64,000 nt of DNA, taken from assembly GCF_019565455.1 (NCBI RefSeq), contig NZ_CP067377.1, positions 3,044,001 through 3,108,000 of the forward strand, given 5' to 3'. The translations under genes were made by a program, and so were the position numbers. This DNA comes from Flavobacterium oreochromis. GTDB taxonomy: Bacteria; Bacteroidota; Bacteroidia; Flavobacteriales; Flavobacteriaceae. The notes beneath the pieces were generated by a model. It saw only the letters and a list, made by a program, of their open reading frames with translations. It was not told where the DNA came from and did no database searches. Of the stretch, positions 57,967 through 64,000 are shown piece by piece. How positions within the stretch are numbered: position 1 is the first letter of the stretch; the number at the start of each line of letters is the position of its first letter.

Positions 57967-59120
57967 TTATTTTTTAACTAATCGTAATCCACAAAAATGC
58001 CATCTCATATTTGGATGGAAAAAATTTCGATAGGTTTTTCTACTGTGATTTTTAGGTGTTGCAATTGATGCTCCTCTAAGAACCATTTGATTGATCATAA
58101 ATTTTCCGTTGTATTCTCCTAATGCTCCTGGTGCTTTATTGTAATTAGGGTAAGGATGATATGCACTAGAAGTCCATTCCCAGAGTTTTCCCCATGAAAA
58201 TTTATCTGAAGCTATTTCCCATTCAAACTCAGTAGGAAGTCGCATATTTTTATATTCAGCAAAAGCAAATGCTTCATAAAATGAGATATGTTTTATAGGT
58301 TCTTCTAAATTGATTTTTTGTAAACCATTTAGATCATAATGATACCATTCATCATTCATTTTATGCCAGTATAAAGGACTTTCTATTTTATTATGGTTTA
58401 TCCAGTGCCAGCCTTCATCATGCCAAAAATTAAAATTTTGATATCCTTTATCTTCTATAAATTGAATGTATTCTTTATTTGTAACTAAATTGGAAGAAAT
58501 TTGAAAAGAAGGAATAAAAACCTTATGAATTCCTAGTTCATTATCAAAACAAAAGGTATGACCTTGATGACCAATCGTATATAATCCTTCTTCAATTTTT
58601 ATGAATTTAGATTCTTTGTTTTCAACATCAGTTTGAAATTCACTATTATATGCTGGAAATAAGGGTTGATTACCAAAAATATATTTTATATCATAAATAA
58701 AAAGTTCTTGATGTTGCTCTTCATGATTTATACCTACATTAATAATTTCTAAAATCTCAATGGAAGGATTCGTTGCTAAAAAATGTATCATTTGTTGTGT
58801 TACATAGGTTCTATATTGATATACCTCTTCTACTGTTGGTCTAGTCATTAATCCACGTGAAGGTCTTATAATTCTTTTCCTATATTATTATAATAGCTAT
58901 TAAATAAATAGGAAAAATTATGATTGTACACTTTATAATTTTTTACATATTGAGTCAGTATGAATTCTTCCCAAAACCAAGTGGTATGTCCTAAATGCCA
59001 TTTGGGAGGAGATACAAATTCAACAGGTTGTAGAGAATAGTCTTCAGTAACAAGAGGCTTACACAGTTCTTCTGAATAAGTACGAATTTTTAAAAATTTA
59101 TCTATTAGGGTTTTAGTCAT
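57967..59120 (-). CDS. egtB: EgtB, ergothioneine sulfoxide synthase (one frameshift)
   Basis: About 384 residues. The N-terminal DinB-like part has HLGHTTWFWEEF (H42 and H45), INHEEQHQEL for the iron ligands, and the C-terminal SUMF1-like domain has GLYTIGHQGHTFCFDNE, MRLPTEFEWEIA, LWEWTSSAYHPY and LRGASIATPKNHSRKTYRNFF ending HFCGLRL. It inserts sulfur into hercynine with iron and oxygen. The break at 58881-58885 lacks one A (NNIGKRIIRPSRGLMTRPTVEEVY when corrected). Its start overlaps the stop of the upstream UDG-like gene (ATGA). Confidence 0.93.
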
Positions 59121-59694
59121 GATAATAATATTTTTGCAACGATTTTTTGTAATTCAGGGACTATTTCTTCTTTGAACCATTTGTTTTTGTATGCCATCTA
59201 AAGTTTAATGGTGATGGATGAACTAGGGGAAAATATTCTGGTAAAAAGAGGGAATAGTGAAATACTCGATCTGTTAAATTTTTATAAGGGGCGTTTTTAA
59301 GATAATATTCCTGAGAATAGTTTCCTATTAATATAGTTAGTTGAATATTTTTTAAGTGTTCAAATATTTTATGATGCCATTGTGGAGCACATTCTTTTCT
59401 AGGAGGTAAATCACCTGTTTTACCTTTTCCCGGAAAACAAAATCCCATAGGTACTATTGCAAATAAATTAGGGTTATAGAATTGTTCTTTATTAACCCCT
59501 AACCAATATCTTAATGTGTCTCCGCTCAAATCATCAAAAGGAATTCCTTTTTCATGTGTTATTTGTCCAGGAGCTTGTGCTATAATTAATATTTTAGCAT
59601 TACTATTAATTTGATAAATAGGCTTAGGCGAATAAGGCAAAAAAGCATTGCAGATAAGGCAGGTATCTATATCTTGTTTTAATTTTTCTAACAT
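59117..59694 (-). CDS. Uracil-DNA glycosylase-family protein (one frameshift)
   Basis: About 192 residues: CLICNAFLPYSPKPIYQINSN, KILIIAQAPGQITHEKGIPF (motif A) and FPLVHPSPLNFRWH (motif B). A missing A near 59188-59197 hides the ending NKWFKEEIVPELQKIVAKILL. The family excises uracil from DNA. In place of the usual Fe-S cysteines there is a short CxxC at the N terminus. It is translationally coupled to egtB. Confidence 0.85.
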
Positions 59695-60059
59695 ATTTTA
59701 AATACTGTTTTATATATATGCTTAATGTCATAATCAGGAGTTATGATATATTTTTGACCTAGAATAACCATTAATTTTTATTTGTTGTATTAAATAAGTT
59801 TTTAATGTTATTTATTAAACCTGATAATTCATTAAATGAGTAATCTTTAAAATTTTTTATTCGTACTTATGGAAACTATATGAATATAACTTAGAAATAA
59901 GTATAAATTAAAATAGCTATTAGTACTATAAGTAACGGTTTTAATGTTTTATTCACCACCATAAATTCCAAGATACATTGAATATTTTTCTGTTTTTAAA
60001 TCGTTATAGGAATTTTTACTAAGGCTTTAATAGTACCAAGGCTAATTATTTTATACATA
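59695..60059. other. Non-coding gap in the redox island
   Basis: 365 AT-rich bases without a supportable gene. Short frames are interrupted by many stops on both strands. It separates the UDG/egtB group from the DUF427 group and probably contains the promoter for the former. Confidence 0.5.
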
Positions 60060-60340
60060 TTATTCTTCAATTTTTACACCACGCCAAAAAGCAACATAGT
60101 TTTTTATACTCTCAGCTAGCGGAGATGGGCTAGGATAGTACCAAGCAGCATCATTATTTTCTATGTCTTCTATTTTAATAGTATAGTAAGAAGCTAATCC
60201 TTTCCAAGGACAAGTGGTATGCGTGATACTCTCCTTAAAATATTCTTTTTTAGACTATCTGGTGGAAAATAATGATTTCCTTCAATCACTATTGTCTCGT
60301 TACTTTCAGCTATTATTATATCGTTATAAATTGCTTTCAT
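60060..60340 (-). CDS. DUF427-family protein (one frameshift)
   Basis: From ATG 60340: MKAIYNDIIIAESNETIVIEG, HYFPPDSLKKEYF after adding one A near 60245, then the family motif SITHTTCPWKGLASYYTI and AAWYYPSPSPLAE...YVAFWRGVKIEE; 94 residues. Members are small beta-rich proteins of unknown function, often found with redox genes. Located between the Gre-like gene and a gap. Confidence 0.8.
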
Positions 60341-60377
60341 GTTCTCTTTTAAATTTAATATATTTTATGAATATCTT

Positions 60378-60821
60378 TTAGTAAATTTCGTTTATTATGA
60401 AGTTGTTACCATTGAAGTTGCATGTATCTCCCCTTTTTTTTCCCATTATACATTGATAAATAGGGGCTTTAGAAGAAATGCTTAAGAATTCTTTTCCATT
60501 AAAATTAAATTTTCCATCAGCAGTTGCAATAACCATGTAATTATCATTAACCTTAATGACTGCTCCTGGTTCAACTTTTGTTGATTTTTCAAATGATAAA
60601 GCTTTAATTTCTTCTAGATGATGTTCGTGTTCATGTACTTGGAAGTCTAATTTTTTTCTTAATTGTTCTTCTTGTCTATGATGTGATTGGTCATCTTGAT
60701 CAATTACATCATATCTGTTAAGCATTGTACCTTTTACAAAATCAATTAGATTTTGTTCTGAGTTATGAATATGATATGTTTCATTTTCAATTAAAAACTT
60801 CTTTAATTCTTTTTTGTTCAT
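60378..60821 (-). CDS. GreA-like C-terminal domain protein
   Basis: An intact 147-residue protein. The N-terminal half is helical and His/Gln/Glu-rich (DQSHHRQEEQLRKKLDFQVHEHEHH). The C-terminal half (EPGAVIKVNDNYMVIATADG, PIYQCIMGKKRGDTCNFNG) resembles the FKBP-like domain of Gre factors, which bind RNA polymerase in the secondary channel. The Gre coiled coil with acidic tip is not evident, so an anti-pausing role is uncertain. Confidence 0.7.
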   Translation of the reverse strand: MNKKELKKFLIENETYHIHNSEQNLIDFVKGTMLNRYDVIDQDDQSHHRQEEQLRKKLDFQVHEHEHHLEEIKALSFEKSTKVEPGAVIKVNDNYMVIATADGKFNFNGKEFLSISSKAPIYQCIMGKKRGDTCNFNGNNFIINEIY

Positions 60822-60833
60822 GGTGATAACTAT

Positions 60834-61559
60834 TTAGAGTTCGTTTTTTAAATCTTGTATTTTATGAAAAATAAGAGGAGGAAAGTTATGATGATATAGG
60901 TTACATGATTGACATTTTTTTAAAGCTAATGGATCTTCATTTTCAATTTCATGTGCTGGAAAAATGCTAAAAACTAATTCGTGGTATATAATCGTAAAAT
61001 AAAACTGTTTGTCTTCTACAGAAATATCTGATTTTTTAATTTTTTGCAATATTAATTTAGCACTATTTATAATACTTAGTATTTCTCTAACTCCATCTAT
61101 TTTTAATATTTCTGTATCAGAATGTACATCGATTGAAATGGTTTCAAAACTTTGAAAAAATAGTTTTATAGCTCTTTTTCCATAAATAATTTGAGATTTT
61201 TGATAGGCTATTCTTTCATAACTAAAACTTTTTATATTATTTTGAAAGAATATGTAGAGTTCATGTATTTGCTCTACATCATGTTTAATTAAAGATAATT
61301 TATTATCTTCATCTATTTGTTCTTGAACTATTTTATTAGCATCTAATTGTGCTTTTAGTGCTAAGTAAATAAGTATAGATCCTATAAATTGAGAGATAGG
61401 TGAGGTTATACCTCCAATAGTATCTCCAACGGTTCCGTATTTACCTAAAAAATTGATACCTAATGTAGATATACTAAATGGTAGTATGATAGTAAGTAAA
61501 GCACCAAATAGCAAAATCCATTTAGCATAAATGTCTACATTATTTTTTTTGAAAATCAT
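60834..61559 (-). CDS. Membrane protein resembling putative phage abortive-infection proteins
   Basis: An intact 241-residue protein with two N-terminal membrane helices, the second containing GKYGTVGDTIGGITSPISQFIGSILIYLALKAQLDANKI; this G-GDxxGG-xxxPxxxxxG pattern with a following charged helix is typical of putAbiC-type proteins. The C-terminal ~150 residues are helical with a CxxC near the end (KKCQSCNLYHHNF). No defence neighbour is present. Function unknown. Confidence 0.6.
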   Translation of the reverse strand: MIFKKNNVDIYAKWILLFGALLTIILPFSISTLGINFLGKYGTVGDTIGGITSPISQFIGSILIYLALKAQLDANKIVQEQIDEDNKLSLIKHDVEQIHELYIFFQNNIKSFSYERIAYQKSQIIYGKRAIKLFFQSFETISIDVHSDTEILKIDGVREILSIINSAKLILQKIKKSDISVEDKQFYFTIIYHELVFSIFPAHEIENEDPLALKKCQSCNLYHHNFPPLIFHKIQDLKNEL

Positions 61560-61564
61560 ATTTA

Positions 61565-61857
61565 TTATTTAATACTCCTTTCAAACACTTCACCCACCGC
61601 TACGTCATAATTTAAAAAAAGGTCTTTTTACCTCTTTCTTTATATTTTTTATGTTCAGGATGTTTGTCCCAACTTTCAAAAGATTCTTTATCTCTGAAAT
61701 ATACTACTAACATATTATATTCATTTTGTCCATTAAAGACTTCATGTCCTTCGTAACCATCAATTTGGCTAACATAGGTGGTAGCATGTTGATATAGTTT
61801 GTTAAATTCTTCTTGAAATTTAGGGTTTACTTTAAATTTAAATGCCGCTACTATCAT
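61565..61857 (-). CDS. Antibiotic biosynthesis monooxygenase (ABM) family protein (one frameshift)
   Basis: About 97 residues: MIVAAFKFKVNPKFQEEFNKLY, QIDGYEGHEVFNGQNEYNML and YFRDKESFESWDKHPEHKKYKERGKK. One A missing near 61623-61627 hides the ending DLFLNYDVAVGEVFERSIK. ABM proteins are small dimeric ferredoxin-like enzymes that act on heme or quinones. Substrate unknown. Confidence 0.82.
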
Positions 61858-61878
61858 TTGTTTAATAATTAAAATCGT

Positions 61879-63254
61879 TTATATGTCATAACCTACAAAA
61901 CCTTGGAAGTTAAATTTTCCTGTTTTTCCTTGGTAAGATTTTGTATATTTTACTTTGTATTCACCAGTATGTTGTAGTCCTTTATTATGAATGGAGAAAT
62001 ATTTTATTGTAAAAGTTTGAAATGAGCCTAAGCAATAGGCATATTTATTATTATGACTTATATACATATCTTTTAAGTCAGGATAATGGTCTTTATTTTT
62101 TACAGTAGTATAAGGAAGAATTTTGATTATATTTCCATTTTCATCTAGTTTATAGGGAGTAATTACATTTGTTCCAAAACTTACAGCATAAAAATATTTA
62201 TAATCGGGAGAAACTGCTGACCAACAAGCTTCATCTATATCAGAAGAGGCACCTGTTTCGTATCCATTAACTTTATTAATTTTAGAAGGGGTTATTTCTA
62301 AAACTACTAATCCTTGATTGTCTTTTGTCTTTATAGGATTAAAATAAGTTACATACAATAGATTATCTTTTTTGCTCCAATTAAAACCTACTGCACCAAT
62401 AAGACCTTCTTCTTCAAAAATTCTTTTGTTTGATGTTTGTCCATTGTTAAAATCATAAACAATTACTTGACTCGGTTTAACAAATTTAGGATTAGGATCT
62501 TCAGTTAAAAAATGGGGGATTCCCCAAGTTGTTAGTGCTAACTGATTACCACTATGACTAAAAATGACTTGTACAGGACCACCCCAATAGCGTTTATAGC
62601 TATCTAATAATTTATTAAAAGTCAGTTTTCCTGTTTTGGTATTAAATTTATAGAGTGATATATTTCTATCTTTATCAGAAAAGTCTTTTGATTTTAAGTT
62701 TTGCTTAAAAAAGTCTTTATTAGGAAGTTCAATATATTTATCTCCATCATAAAGAGCTGTAGGAATTCCCCATTGATTTGCGACCACTACCCAATACGTA
62801 TCTGATTCTGTCTTACTTTTAGTATATGTTATACTAACAGGTTTTTGACCATGAGATGTTACAATATCATTTTTTTTAAGATTCCCAGTTTTTCTATCTA
62901 GGTTAAAAACAGATACAGTATTATCACCAGTATTAATAGTTAATAGATAATTATCAATTATCTGGATTGCTCCTTGACTGTCATAATCACCATTAACAGG
63001 CGCAGAACTATTAGAACCTCCTTTACCACCTGTTGGATATACTTTTTCTTTTTCTAATGTTCCATCAGAAAACCGTGCTAATTGTATAATTTGATTATCA
63101 TTTTCTCCGTTTGTTGAAGTATAGACATATCCTACTATTGTTTTTTCTTTTTTGAAATGATTTTGTTTTTTTTCTTGTTACAACTAATAAGAATGCTTGA
63201 AAGTAGAGTAATAATGATAAGACTATACTTATTTTTTATTGATAATTTAAACAT
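61879..63254 (-). CDS. Lactonase-type beta-propeller lipoprotein (one frameshift)
   Basis: About 459 residues. A lipoprotein signal (IIITLLSSILISC) is followed, once one A is added near 63149-63154, by the YVYTSTNGENDNQIIQL and GTLEKEKVYPTGGKGG pattern of lactonase-like propellers. Blade repeats then follow (IIDNYLLTINTGDNTVSVFNLDRKTGNL, ISHNNKYAYCLGSFQ). A catalytic assignment cannot be made; such lipoproteins can be binding scaffolds. It is 30 bases from the MsrB-MsrA gene on the same strand. Confidence 0.75.
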
Positions 63255-63283
63255 CATTGTTATTCATTTTTAATTAGATCTAT

Positions 63284-64000
63284 TCATTTTAGTTTGTCTT
63301 GGTATAATTTTTTAAAATTTCTTAATTTAGGATTTATGATAGCAGAACAATAAACATTTTTATCTTTATTGTTATTGTAATAATTTTGATGATATTCTTC
63401 TGCTAAAAAAAAATGTTTAAACATTACTAATTCAGTATTGATAGGATCTTCTAATTTTTCTTGTATTTCTTTTATAACCTTCATAGCAGTTTCTTTTTCT
63501 TCTTTGCTTCTATAAAAAATTACACTTCTATATTGACTATCTGTACCAGTAGCTTGTGTATTTGTTATTGTGGGATCATGTGTAGTTAAGTGTATTTTTA
63601 TTAAATCAGCATATGAGATAATATTAGGATTATAAGTAAATTGAATTACTTCTGCATGACCTGTAATACCAGAAGAAACTTCACGGTATGTTGGATTAGA
63701 GATTTTTCCTCCACTATAGCCGTTTTCTACTTTTTCAACTCCTTTTAGTTGTTCAAAGACAGCTTCAGTACACCAAAAACATCCGCCACCAAAAGTTGCT
63801 TTTTTTAGATTATGATTAATTCTTTTTAATGCTATTATATTTATACAATAACGTAAACTACCAGACACAGAATCATCTCGATATACATGTCCTAGATGAG
63901 CATCACAAGTATTACAAGTAGCCTCTATTTGATAGAATCCGAAGGATCTATCTTTATGATAAGCAATTGTATTTTTTTTTTATAGGTTGGCTAAAAATAG
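63284..64000 (-). CDS. msrBA: MsrB-MsrA methionine sulfoxide reductase fusion (5' end cut by window)
   Basis: The visible part reads, in order, EATCNTCDAHLGHVYRDDS and SGSLRYCINIIALKRI, the C-terminal half of MsrB, then KKATFGGGCFWCTEAVFEQLKGVEKVENGY, NPTYREVSSGITGHAEVIQF and EYHQNYYNNNKDKNVYCSAIINPKLR, a complete MsrA. The protein repairs both methionine sulfoxide epimers. The start and the N-terminal part are beyond 64000. A poly-T stretch near 63971 may hold another indel. Confidence 0.92.

Overview
The window looks like a chromosomal segment of a low-GC member of the Flavobacteriaceae (Bacteroidota), probably Flavobacterium or a close relative. The evidence is the very AT-rich intergenic DNA, Bacteroidota promoter elements of the TTG-N19-TAnnTTTG type, type IX secretion (T9SS) genes with a type B sorting domain, a PorP/SprF protein and a PorE-like OmpA protein, and an energy-coupling gene pair (exbD, tonB-like). 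No species can be assigned.

Layout. 1-2174 holds exbD, a tonB-like gene and folC. 2259-2985 holds seven identical tRNA-Val(UAC) genes in tandem. 3476-9262 is a T9SS cargo/PorP/PorE-like operon. 9454-15605 (+) is a nitrosative-stress operon: an Rrf2 regulator, a NorC-like cytochrome, a divergent NorB-like protein, shortened nadA, nadB, a Crp/Fnr regulator and a multi-spanning membrane protein. 26154 down to 15817 (-) is a denitrification cluster: norC, norB, a porin, nirK fused to cytochrome c, nirV, a SCO protein, norQ, norD, a NorE-like COX3, a small COX4-like protein and a cytochrome c lipoprotein. ric (iron-sulfur repair) diverges from it. 27368-32969 holds housekeeping genes (an OstA/LptA-like gene, an aminotransferase, a TPR protein, a thioesterase). 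33261-44013 is a polymorphic-toxin locus: a ~1980-residue secreted toxin with a zincin-like motif and a C-terminal deaminase-like domain, an immunity-like region joined to endonuclease V, and orphan toxin/immunity cassettes. It is interrupted by IS4-family elements and followed by a REP-associated transposase (41976-47345). 47702-64000, all on the minus strand, is a thiol/redox island: egtB and egtD (ergothioneine), a BCCT transporter, a flavoprotein disulfide reductase-like enzyme, MsrA-like and MsrB-MsrA proteins, an AKR, an alpha/beta-hydrolase-OsmC fusion, a uracil-DNA glycosylase-like protein and several small genes.

Regulation. ATGAY-N4-RTCAY palindromes precede the promoters of norC, ric, the cytochrome c lipoprotein and the norC-like gene. 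In every case the palindrome centre lies exactly 29.5 bases before the -7 element, which predicts a -41.5 class II Crp/Fnr site. A half site sits at the same spacing before the Rrf2 gene. The Crp/Fnr protein at 13785-14371 is the obvious candidate regulator, so the two clusters probably form one NO/low-oxygen regulon.

Quality warning. About thirty genes are broken by single-base changes, almost always inside A or T runs, and the sequence continues to make sense in the next frame. This is more consistent with an unpolished assembly than with biological decay. I give such genes their full reconstructed extents and name each break, and novelty claims that depend on frame (fusions) should be read with that in mind.
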